Part shown: positions 1 to 8,463 of the stretch, piece after piece
Layout of the letters: the number at the start of each line of letters is the position of its first letter
Position numbering within the stretch: position 1 is the first letter of the stretch
NCBI GenBank assembly: GCA_020744425.1
Contig: JAGMUV010000009.1
Coordinates: 434,001 to 498,000, forward strand
Direction of reading: 5' to 3'
Origin: Dactylonectria macrodidyma
Lineage: Eukaryota; Ascomycota; Sordariomycetes; Hypocreales; Nectriaceae
Length of the DNA: 64,000 nt
Notes under the pieces: model-generated
Told to the model about the DNA's origin: nothing
The model's input: the letters and a program-made list of their open reading frames with translations, nothing else
The model's database searches: none
Position numbers and translations under genes: made by a program

Positions 1-1464
1 CACCCTATAGCCAACGATGTGGAGGTCCTTGGCCCTCACTGGCGTGATCAGCTGAACCCACAACAACGGCTCGTGTACGACACCTTCATGGGCCACTTCC
101 AGGCGCAAAGTCTTACTCAAATCCTTCTCCACGTTGACGGCGGTGGTGGCACAGGCAAGTCCTTCCTTATCAAGGTGCTATCCTCCCATCTCCAGGCGGC
201 TGCCCTACCGAATCCTAGCCCTATTTGTCGCGTAGCGCCAACAGGCGTTGCGAGTAACCAGATACAAGGCAGCACCATTCATTCGTTGCTACGCCTCCCA
301 GTAGGTGGTACTTTTACCGACCTTCCCCCAGCCGACGCGGCCGCCCTTCAGTCCCGCCTACGGCACGTCAAATACCTCGTTATCGATGAAAAGAGCATGC
401 TAGGGCTTGAGCAGCTAGCGCGGATCGATTCCCGCCTGCGGCAGGCCTTTCCACAGCGTAGCCTCGAGTTCTTTGGTGGCGTGAGCGTCTTGCTGGTGGG
501 CGATTTCTTCCAGTTACCACCCGTCCGGCAAAAGCCGCTGTATTCGACTAGCACCAGCCTGTCTCCGCTGGAAAGGAGAGGGCAGGTGGCCTACCGGTTA
601 TTTGACCGCACCGTCTTCCTGACCACGGTGCAGCGCCAAACTGGCGATGATCAGGCCCAGTTCCGTCAGGCATTGCAGGAACTGCGTGAAGTTCAGTTAT
701 CTATACCGTCATGGAACCTCCTTAGTAATCGGGTACAGGCCAAGCTAACACAGAGCGAGATTGACAGCTTCAGGGCCGCTTTGCGGGTGTATTCTACAAA
801 GGCCCGGGTCAACGAGTACAATTACGAGCATATGGTGCACCTCAACGACCCGGCAGTACAGGTGGAGGCAAAGAATCGGGGCAACGGCGCGGGGCAGGCG
901 CCAAGCGACAAAGCTGGCAACCTATCTAACAGATTCCCTGTTGCTAAAGGCGCCAGAGTGATGCTTACGACTAATCTATGGCAGCCAGTTGGCCTAGTTA
1001 ACGGTGCGCAGGGCACTGTATACGACATCGCCTGGAACGCAGGCACTAACCCATGGGAAGAACCCCCGGCGGTTATTATGGTGGATTTCGATAGCTACGA
1101 CGGGCCGCCGTATCTAACAACGAACGAGGGCAGGAAAATCGTACCCATCCTTCCAGTCACGCGTGATTTCCTAGTGGGCAACGAGACCTGCGCTCGCACG
1201 CAGTTTCCCCTGATCGTGGCGTTTGCTATCACCGTTCACAAATGCCAGAGCCTAACGAAGGATCAAATAGTTACTGACCTCGCCACACGCGACTTCCAGG
1301 CCGGTATTAGCTATGTTGCTGTCTCACGGGTAACCTCGCTGCAGGGCTTACTCCTTGAGGCGCCTTTCGATCGTCAGAGCCTCTATAACCACACGCCCAC
1401 GGAAGGTTCATGTGCCTGTGTTTCCTACGTGCTGCGTTTACGGCTAACTATAAGGCAGGGATGA
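1..1464 (+). CDS. PIF1/Helitron-type DNA helicase, 5' partial
   Basis: The frame is open from the first base of the window, so this is the C-terminal part (about 487 codons) of a longer protein; the in-frame GTG at 19 is not a credible start. A superfamily 1B helicase core is visible: Walker A (GGGGTGKS, near residue 48), motif II in the form IDEKSM, a GD-FQLPP motif III, and a C-terminal AITVHKCQSL block followed by YVAVSRV and a leucine-rich tail. This is the PIF1 type. In fungi, intronless stand-alone copies of this sort usually come from the helicase half of a Helitron Rep/Hel protein, which unwinds DNA during rolling-circle transposition. The Rep half would lie outside the window. No internal stop is seen, so this segment could still be functional. 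A genuine cellular PIF1 is less likely given the transposon-rich surroundings. Confidence 0.8.
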   Translation, partial: HPIANDVEVLGPHWRDQLNPQQRLVYDTFMGHFQAQSLTQILLHVDGGGGTGKSFLIKVLSSHLQAAALPNPSPICRVAPTGVASNQIQGSTIHSLLRLPVGGTFTDLPPADAAALQSRLRHVKYLVIDEKSMLGLEQLARIDSRLRQAFPQRSLEFFGGVSVLLVGDFFQLPPVRQKPLYSTSTSLSPLERRGQVAYRLFDRTVFLTTVQRQTGDDQAQFRQALQELREVQLSIPSWNLLSNRVQAKLTQSEIDSFRAALRVYSTKARVNEYNYEHMVHLNDPAVQVEAKNRGNGAGQAPSDKAGNLSNRFPVAKGARVMLTTNLWQPVGLVNGAQGTVYDIAWNAGTNPWEEPPAVIMVDFDSYDGPPYLTTNEGRKIVPILPVTRDFLVGNETCARTQFPLIVAFAITVHKCQSLTKDQIVTDLATRDFQAGISYVAVSRVTSLQGLLLEAPFDRQSLYNHTPTEGSCACVSYVLRLRLTIRQG

Positions 1465-1778
1465 AGATGCGCCTCGTTGACCAACAACGCCGTCAGGCTC
1501 AACAGCTGACCGAGCCACCGTATCCACCACTCTACCTTGACTAGACGACGTCTTCCTATAAGCTACATAGAAAGGGGAGGTTCGATATATGGTATATAGT
1601 TAGATTCGGCCTCTCAGGAAGCGGTAGAGGAACCCCTGACTATCAGCCAACTCCCACTGCAGGCTTGACGCGGCTTTAACAGCTAGTTGCGCCGCAGGCG
1701 AAAGGGGGGGTTCTAGAAATCCCCCTATGAAAATTGAATTGCAGGTATACGGTATTACCCTTTGGGCTGGATATTCAG

Positions 1779-1810
1779 CCGTTAAGCCCCTTGCCTTGGC
1801 AACTTAACGG
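1779..1810. repeat. Compound hairpin, possible Helitron 3' signal
   Basis: CCGTTAAG at 1779-1786 pairs with CTTAACGG at 1803-1810. Inside it TTGCC (1791-1795) pairs with GGCAA (1798-1802) around a TT loop, leaving only CCCC unpaired. Thirteen perfect pairs in 32 bases about 315 bp after the helicase stop suggest a terminal or subterminal transposon hairpin, although the nearest downstream CTAG is 32 bp away. Confidence 0.4.
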
Positions 1811-2476
1811 GTGTTCGAAGTATTTTACTTTCTGTGAGCTACTAGTAGCTAAGGGCGGTATCAGTAGTATGCAAGGCGTATTCATGGCATCTGGCTACAT
1901 CAGCAAGAACGGCTACTCGTATTATGTTCCTCCTAGTAGCCGCCGTGGCTGCGAGAGATGTTATTCTTAGTACCAGCCAATGGAAGGCTACGTCAACAAT
2001 AGCTACTTGTCGGCGGTTACTTGACAAGAAGCTATTGGTGGCTCAGGCATCCAGGTCGGCAAGGGCGAGTGGCCCTAATGTTTAAGTTGGCGGGGTGGAT
2101 TGTCAACGACACGGAACGGCAGTAACAACAGACTGGTACCCTACGGAGTCTGCCAATACCTTTTGGAACAAGCCCGAGAAGGATCGCGATGAGGCCTCTT
2201 GGACTTGCAAATGGCAGTTTCCCGCCCACGGCATCGCGTGCAGACGGGACTGGGCTTTTTGACATGGCTAAGATCAAGTAATTGCTATGCGTTAGTTGAG
2301 TTAATGAGGGGATAGAGTGTGATGGCGGCTTTGATTTCAGATAGAGAGTGCCGCTGTGGACCTACCGGAATGATGGTTCTGGGAAAATGGCCGATTTTAA
2401 CTTATAAGCGCGATGGCCAGAATATACCGAGCCTCTGAGATTCTCCAGGTAGTAGCTAGTTATTTATCGGCAGGTT

Positions 2477-2503
2477 TTGCTTTATTTGCTTTATTTGCTT
2501 TAT
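2477..2503. repeat. 9-bp tandem repeat, 3 copies
   Basis: Three exact head-to-tail copies of TTGCTTTAT. The tract is AT-rich and non-coding, with no evident function. Confidence 0.9.
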
Positions 2504-2879
2504 AAATAGCACTATGCTAGCTGCCCTGATTTATTCTTAGCTCCCTATACGGGGAAATGTCACAAGCGGCCCTTAAATGAAGTAAGTTGATTTCTCTTTT
2601 CTGGAAAAATTAATCAGATCTGTATTTAGATATCTGGGTTCTAATTCCATTACATCTGAAGTATCTGTGTATGAATGGACCTGTCCTGACTCTGACTATC
2701 AGTCTCATTACCTTCTATCACATTAGATCACGACAAAGCAGAAACAGAACCGCATCCATGGACGGCAATGCGTTGGACTATCCCGCAAGTGGGCTACCGG
2801 ATGGAGAGTTAAAAGCCATGGTCCTCGGCATAACATTTAGTTCTGGTGACCATTGTGTGACCATCTTGGTGCTTCGTAG

Positions 2880-2887
2880 GCTAGAGG
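2880..2887. repeat. hAT target-site duplication, left copy
   Basis: GCTAGAGG directly precedes the left inverted repeat and is identical to 5910-5917. Eight bases is the diagnostic duplication length for hAT transposases. Confidence 0.95.
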
Positions 2888-2907
2888 CAAGGCCCGAACC
2901 CACTACA
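2888..2907. repeat. hAT left terminal inverted repeat
   Basis: The 20-bp left end pairs with the reverse complement of 5890-5909, with mismatches only at positions 7 (C/T) and 12 (C/A). It begins CAAGG, close to the CAG/CAA starts of hAT elements. Confidence 0.93.
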
Positions 2908-3243
2908 CTGTAAATCCACGTGGACCACATATAAGTGGCCCATCTCTATTACATCCACTTGTCGGCGCTCAGATTACGTAATAATCCACTACACTTGGAC
3001 ACGAAAGTGGATGTAATGGAGTGGATTTAGGTGGATTTAGGTACAGTGGGATATTCCCTGACCCTGTATAGTTCATAGTACTTATTTTTATATATAACTA
3101 CCCATTAAATCGAAGTACCTGGACCCAAGTTAGCCGAGGTCGATCACCCCTACAGCTAATCTAATAATATTAACAAGAAACTACCCCTATTGAGTGCGTT
3201 TTCTACAGATTTCCTGCTTTGTTTTTGCCAAAAAAAAAAATTG

Positions 3244-5728
3244 ATGTCAGCCAACCAGCCAGGCCAACCAGGCCAACAGCAGCGGCTCGAAGACCGTCTT
3301 TTTCGCCATTTCAGAGGCTAGAATTGGTCAGAACGCGCTCATGATACTAGCTCTTAGCTGTAGGACTTTGGCTATGATATTCAACGTTATGGCTTACGCA
3401 AATGGGCTTACAAGGACTGTATCCTCAGAAATCGTCCCATTATCGCGAGTTTTACCTCTTCAGGTCTCCAGAACGCAGCAAATCATCTATAGCGTAAGCA
3501 CAAAACACCAGCACCAGAGGGAGAGAAAAAGAGCACAGCACAGCTCAAATCCGAAGGCGCACTAAAATCAAACCAGCCGACTATTGCCTCTGTTTTAAAA
3601 CTGGACGTCAACAAGCCTACAGAACAGAATATCGCGAATAGCTTCATCTCACGCTTTGATAAGCAACATTTTCAGCGTATGCTAGTCGAGTTAATCATCA
3701 GTAGCAACCAGTCATTTTCCTTCGCCGAGAACCCCATCCTCCGAGAAATCTTCGACTATTTGAGTCCCTCCGTTTCCATCCAACACGCCAACTTGACTGC
3801 CACGGCTGTCCGATATAAGATCATTCAAGAGTATAACCGCCACAAGCAGACGGTTATCGAGGTGCTGAGGAACTCCCCTAGAGCCCTTCATATTTCATTT
3901 GATAGCTAGACGTCTCAAAATAAGCTTGCCCTCTACAGTATTACTTGTTTTTTCAGAGACAAGAAGAATCGGCCATGCAAAATCATGATTGGAGTTCCAG
4001 AGGCTCATCGTCACTTCGGCTCAACGATCGGTAGGGAGGTTCTCGACGTCCTACACACTCTTAGCATGGGTCCAGAGAAGGTTGGCTATTTCACGCTCGA
4101 CAATGCTAAAAACAACGATACTGCAATGGAGGTTATTAGTGCTGAACTTAGGTTCAATGGCCGACTGCGCCGAGGACGCTGTATTAGCCACACAATTAAC
4201 TTATCAGCCAAGGCGCTCTTATTTAGCAAAAACGCCGACGCATTCGAGAAGCAATTATCAGGCACAGAAGCGTTATCTAATACTGAATACGCTCAATAGC
4301 GCAAAAAAGGACCAGTTAGCAAGTTACACAATATCGTAGTTAATGTGCGTATTAGCCACCGGCTGATTTACTTATTCAAGGAGGTCCAGAGGGTAAGCGG
4401 TTTAACTAAATCCTATTCGTCTCATATTAACTCAGTATATCTAACAGGACGAAATTAATCGCGCCACCACCCTTAAACTCCGATCGAAGAAACCACTCAA
4501 GCTAATTATCAACAACGACACGCGTTAGCTATCACAACTCTACATAATCCACAGGGCTCTACAGTTAAAAACCTCTATCGAACTCCTACTGATCAAGTAT
4601 AAGGCGCAATGGGAGGACGAAAATCGGTCTAAAAAGACTGGCCAAGTGACACAAGCCAAGTTGGCGAAAAAACCACGCATCCTCCGAGACGAGAATCAGC
4701 TAACGGACAAAGACTGGGAGGTTCTTTACCATTTGGAGGCTATTCTGACTGTTTTTAAGACCGTAGTAAAGACGCTTGAGGGTAATGGACACATCCGCAG
4801 GCATAAGCAAGGCTAGACTGGCTCCTATAGCAATATCTAGGACGTGGTGCTTGGCTATAAGTTGCTACTTAACACACTAGAAGAATATAAGCAGCTTACT
4901 GCTAATTTTCCTAATCCAGAGCACTTCCGCATCAGAATCAACCTTACTTAGGATAAGCTGGATGAATATTATCGGCAGCTGGACGAGACGCCCATCTACT
5001 ATACGGCTATAGCGCTCCATCCAGCTTATCGTTAGGACTGGTTTGATGAAACGTGGGCTCATAAGCCTAGCTAGGTTAAAAAGGCAAAAGAGATGGTTGC
5101 CGACGTCTAGCTGTCCGATTACGCTCGTCTCGAGGTTAGAACCAGCAGCAGCAGAGGCGACGACAAGCCACCAGCAAAAAGACCTCGGTTTTTCAATCCC
5201 TTCGAGAAGAACAGTCGTCTGCCAAGCTCAATACCAGCCTACGCAGCAGCTATTGTGGGTGACGAGTACCAAGCGTAGCAGACGGATCGTAACGCCAGCG
5301 ACGGCAACGTTCGTGATCCAATTGGTTACTGGATCACTAAGCAAGGCAGATATCCTCGGTTATCCAGGATGGCCTTGGACTTCCTGACGATCCAGCCGAT
5401 GTCAGCCGAGTGTGAGAGGTTATTTTCAGCTGCTAGCAAGATGGTCTCGGGGTTGCGTACGAACCTAGATGCTGAGATTATCGCCATTTATCAGGTCTTA
5501 CGCTCTTAGTACCGTGCTAGCCTTATCAAGGACCTGGATCCATTGCTTAAGTCACACCTCGAAAGTAAGCTGGATGCCGGCTGTAGGACTCTAAGCGACG
5601 ACGAGCTGGCTCTTGCTGAGTCAAAATGGCTATTCGAGGGCGAGGACAGCGCCAGCGAGGTTGACGATTCATCACAGCAGCAAGAGGCTGAAGAGTTAGT
5701 ATCAACCTCTGAAAGTGAGGCTGAATAG
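3244..5728 (+). pseudogene. hAT transposase with 15 in-frame TAG codons
   Basis: From ATG 3244 a single frame runs to 4392, then a 55-bp phase-0 intron (4393-4447, GTAAGC...CTAACAG), then 4448-5728. This gives 809 codons, full length for a fungal hAT transposase. There is no frameshift, TAA or TGA. The only interruptions are 15 TAGs, at 3319, 3355, 3361, 3490, 3907, 4297, 4526, 4814, 4838, 4949, 5033, 5072, 5108, 5276 and 5507. Visible parts are a BED-type zinc finger (about 3361-3500, first Cys now Tyr), an RNase-H-like core (DNAKNND near 4097), and the C-terminal hAT dimerisation block (AECERLFS, from 5405). Most TAGs sit where hAT relatives have Trp, such as the DS-W-TS motif at 3901-3915. 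G-to-A change after T on this strand, as repeat-induced point mutation would cause, explains this. Editing of UAG to UIG is the alternative. Confidence 0.9.
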
Positions 5729-5889
5729 GCGTCGACGAGGTTATGAATAGCCTCAAAAGTCCACTTACAAAAATCCACTTATAAATCCACGTGTACATCC
5801 ATTCCACTCCGGTCGAAAGTGTGCTACATCCACTTTGTAATTGCCTAAAAATGGTCCATCCACTCTACTTAGTCCAAAAGTGGAGTGGA

Positions 5890-5909
5890 TGTAGTGGTTT
5901 CGAGCCTTG
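5890..5909. repeat. hAT right terminal inverted repeat
   Basis: The reverse complement of this end matches the left end (2888-2907) at 18 of 20 bases. It is followed at once by the second target-duplication copy. Confidence 0.93.
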
Positions 5910-5917
5910 GCTAGAGG
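5910..5917. repeat. hAT target-site duplication, right copy
   Basis: GCTAGAGG, identical to 2880-2887. Confidence 0.95.
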
Positions 5918-6024
5918 GCGACACGTATGAACGGATAGACCAAGCAGTGTTGCAGAGCACCTTCAACAATGATGCAGAGACTGTCATGAGCCAAGCCAAG
6001 AGTGAAGTCGTCGTTTTTGAATAG

Positions 6025-6622
6025 GTACGCACAATATATCTAGGTATATTGCATCTAATGCATAGCATCTGAGATCCTGATGGAAACACAGTGTAATTCG
6101 TAGTCTATAACAACGGTAATGAAGTAAAAGCCCAATCTAGTTAAGTGCAGGAATATTCTGAATACGAGAAACCATTGCTCTAGGTCGATTTGACCGCGTC
6201 ATTTGTCCCATGAATTGTCTCTTTGGGAACACCTAGCTCCGTGCAAGTCCGCAGACAAGTTCATGACATTTTCGAAGGCTGGTCGTCCCAGGAGCTTGGA
6301 GTAGTGCTGAGAGAGTAGCAACCGGGCATGTGGACAGACGAAACACATGACTCTATTGAGTGTCGAGAGTTCTAGCTAACAAGACCGAAGTACCCTCCAT
6401 CTCCGACCCTTTCATCCACTGACTAAACCAGCGCTCAACCTTAGCTAAACATTCATCTGCTCGGCAGATTAGTTTTGAAACGCATCGTAACAATGCCTTA
6501 ACACCATGGTTGATGCTCTTATATAGAACCAGGAGTTTCATTTCAGTGATTTGAGAGTAGCTAAGAGAAATCCAGTGAAAGTTGCCTCACCCACATACTT
6601 TTGCTTCAGAGTTCCATACAAG
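6025..6622. other. Intergenic, nothing recognised
   Basis: No credible coding frame, strong repeat or RNA gene. It carries the 3' flank of the NmrA-like gene that reads leftwards. Confidence 0.6.
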
Positions 6623-7555
6623 TTACTGTAGCGCCGCTTTGACCGCCTGGTCGAGGTTCTCCTCTTGCAGTCCCAGCTGCTCCAGCTTCTTCATCTCGGC
6701 CGCATCAACCTTGTGTTGGAAGTCCCCGCCGTGGCCCTCCAAGAAGTGTGTGACAAAGAACTTGACAAAAGGTGCGAAACCGTCGTCCTGGCTAATTTTT
6801 TCCTCATACTCCTTGGCCACTTCGTTCACATCCCGCGACTCAATGTCCCAATCCGCGTCCGTCGTGCCTGTTGCGCGCTGAACAGCGTTTAGGATCTCCC
6901 GCTGTGTAAGGTAGAACGACGGCGTGTACACAGCTTTGTTCTTATACCGAGCCAGATCAGCCTCCGGTAGGCTCAACGCTGCAGCAACTGCCTGACTAGT
7001 GTGTGCGATGGTCGCCGTATTGACCTTGGAGTCGGCACCTCGCCAGATCGTTGCCTTACGAGCCTTGGTGTCGATACCCCATAAGCCCTGAGCGAGACCG
7101 CCATCGAGCCATGGGCCGACGGCCACAGAGACCCAGCTGCTAACACCGAGCTTTTCAATCAAGTCACGAATGCCCTTCTTTGCTACAAGGAGTCCATTCT
7201 CCTCGACAAGCTGGCCGGCAAAGGGGTCGGGGCCGAACTCAGATGGGAAGACGTAAGGGACGCCAACCTTAGCAGCCGCGCGGATCGCAGGCTCCTGAAG
7301 CTGGACGATTTGGGGCAGAGGCGGCATTAAGACCAGAGCATCCTGGCCATTGAGCACGTCAGCGAGGAAAGCTTCATCTTCAAGGTTGCCCTTCTTAACA
7401 ATGATCCCGGCAGGAAATGTGCTGGTAGCCTCAGGTCGCTGAATAGCGGTAATAGTATGGACGCCCAGTTTGTGGAGAGATTCGATAGTCGGCTTGCCGA
7501 GCTGGCCGCTGCCGCCAGTAATGGCGATCTTCCGTCCCTGGATTGCTGGAGCCAT
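6623..7555 (-). CDS. NmrA-like / isoflavone-reductase-type NAD(P)-binding protein
   Basis: An uninterrupted frame of 310 residues from ATG 7555; an in-frame ATG at 7588 would add 11 residues with no family support. The N-terminus is a Rossmann strand and dinucleotide loop (AITGGSGQLGKP, TGxxGxxG), followed by a hydrophobic LVLMPPLP strand and a VFPSEFGPDP segment typical of the NmrA/PCBER group of atypical short-chain dehydrogenases. Family members either reduce small aromatic substrates or act as NADP-sensing regulators. The classical SDR Tyr-x3-Lys pair is not evident. Length is normal and the frame is intact. The upstream region holds a duplicated 26-bp motif and a 9-bp minisatellite. The substrate cannot be inferred. 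Confidence 0.85.
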   Translation of the reverse strand: MAPAIQGRKIAITGGSGQLGKPTIESLHKLGVHTITAIQRPEATSTFPAGIIVKKGNLEDEAFLADVLNGQDALVLMPPLPQIVQLQEPAIRAAAKVGVPYVFPSEFGPDPFAGQLVEENGLLVAKKGIRDLIEKLGVSSWVSVAVGPWLDGGLAQGLWGIDTKARKATIWRGADSKVNTATIAHTSQAVAAALSLPEADLARYKNKAVYTPSFYLTQREILNAVQRATGTTDADWDIESRDVNEVAKEYEEKISQDDGFAPFVKFFVTHFLEGHGGDFQHKVDAAEMKKLEQLGLQEENLDQAVKAALQ

Positions 7556-7864
7556 TGCGAATTGATTGTAAAATTGCGAGAGATTCACTCGAAATGATGG
7601 GACAGTCGGGCTGATTTGCAGTTAGCAGCTACGGTTTTCTGGCCAAGTCCAGCTGAGCTCACCGTTAAGTAGTTCTGGTACCTGGAAGTTCAGAGAATTT
7701 TATGCTCCACTGGGTTGATTTTAGGTTTGCGTAGACACGCTTTTGTGAAAATCCATGCATTTTGGTTGATCGGGACTGCTTCTTAAATCACCCTCCGAAG
7801 AGGCGTGTACAGCACTATTTCCTCTCGATGATCTGGCCGTGGTGGTTCGCTTTGTCACTTTGGC

Positions 7865-7930
7865 TTGATTAATAATTCTCTAGAGCTTTTATTATCGCTA
7901 TGTTTGATTCATAATGCTCTAGAGCTTTCT
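7865..7930. repeat. 26-bp direct repeat around a CTCTAGAG palindrome
   Basis: TTGATT(A/C)ATAAT(T/G)CTCTAGAGCTTT occurs at 7865-7890 and 7904-7929, period 39 bp, with three mismatches. Each copy carries the palindrome CTCTAGAG (GCTCTAGAGC in the second). It lies 310-375 bp upstream of the NmrA-like start, so a paired regulator-binding site is possible. Confidence 0.75.
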
Positions 7931-8024
7931 AACAATGGGATGGTCAAACGCAGTGTTTCTAATCCTGATTGATAATTGATAGCATTATGACGTGTTGGAA
8001 CCTCGCTAGTCGAGGCGGTTATGT

Positions 8025-8072
8025 CCGCTTTTGCCGCTTTTGCCGCTTTTGCCGCTTTTGCCGTTTTTGCCG
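8025..8072. repeat. 9-bp minisatellite, about 5 copies
   Basis: CCGCTTTTG repeats head-to-tail from 8025 to 8069, the last copy being CCGTTTTTG, followed by CCG. It is non-coding and lies about 395 bp before the DapA-like start codon. Confidence 0.9.
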
Positions 8073-8463
8073 TTCATATTTTCTGTGCTTGCTCCCGCAC
8101 CTGTTTCTGTAAGCAGATGAGCGAAGTAGTGCATTGGCAGAGGTGATCTCAATGCGGCGTCAAAAGCATCGGAACGTCCGGAGGTGGCGTTAGCATTCAA
8201 GTTGCATGCACATGGGGAGAACAAAACTCAAACTAAACACTCGGCGAATCTACCGAGGATGTGACATCGCATATGCCATACTACAACTTAAATTCCAGCG
8301 TTTTCAGAGGTCTCGGAATTGTGTCACTTGGGCTTTGTGCAGAGAAGCAATCAATCATATAAGAATTGGATTTTCCCACTAATCTCCTAGGTCATGATCA
8401 ACCCTCTTCTAGCCTAGAAGCCCAGCCTTTTCTTAAAGACGATTCTAAACAATTTGATATACC

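Larger units (their letters stand above)
1465..2670. other. Non-coding stretch downstream of helicase
   Basis: No convincing gene is seen. The stretch holds a CGCC-GCA-GGCG mini-hairpin (1690-1700) before a G7 run and CTAG (1713-1716), a stronger compound hairpin at 1779-1810, a 14-bp palindrome around 1838-1851 containing another CTAG (1842-1845) followed by T, and a 9-bp triplication. A Helitron 3' end should be a short hairpin close to a terminal CTRR, so either CTAG could be the terminus. Neither fits the usual spacing and flanking base well enough to call. Confidence 0.4.
2888..5909 (+). mobile_element. Complete hAT DNA transposon, 3,022 bp
   Basis: The element is bounded by exact 8-bp direct repeats (GCTAGAGG) and by terminal inverted repeats that match at 18 of 20 positions, consensus CAAGGCYCGAAMCCACTACA. 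Both subterminal zones are packed with short TCCACT/AATCCAC motifs in both orientations (about 2912-3045 and 5758-5895), the usual arrangement of hAT transposase-binding sites. One transposase gene fills the middle. Perfect duplications and nearly intact ends imply a recent insertion, yet the transposase carries many nonsense codons. The copy could still be mobilised in trans by an active relative elsewhere in the genome. Confidence 0.95.
2671..6024 (+). pseudogene. ORF split by hAT insertion
   Basis: The reading frame at 2671-2887 is interrupted by the hAT element. If the element and one target-duplication copy are removed, the codon split G(2887)/GC(5918-5919) restores glycine and the frame runs on to the TAG at 6022-6024. 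The result is about 107 codons from the first ATG, and the frame is open upstream to 2614. The rebuilt segment looks like the last exon of a longer protein; the block around the joint (VLRRLEG then DTYER) faintly recalls C-terminal ends of HET-type proteins, but I do not recognise the family. Continuity across the insertion could be chance over such a short length. Confidence 0.4.
7556..8463. other. Intergenic between divergent NmrA-like and DapA-like genes
   Basis: Shared upstream region of two divergent genes. It contains the direct repeat at 7865-7930 and the minisatellite at 8025-8072; no other gene is seen. The short minus-strand frame through the minisatellite (GKS repeats) is a by-product of the repeat. 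Confidence 0.6.

Noticed and set aside
1713..1716. CTAG after a hairpin as a definite Helitron end
   Set aside because: The stem is only 4 bp and the flanking base is A, not the expected T.
8025..8072. Short repeated array considered as CRISPR-like or coding
   Set aside because: A uniform 9-bp minisatellite without spacers; the encoded GKS repeats are trivial.
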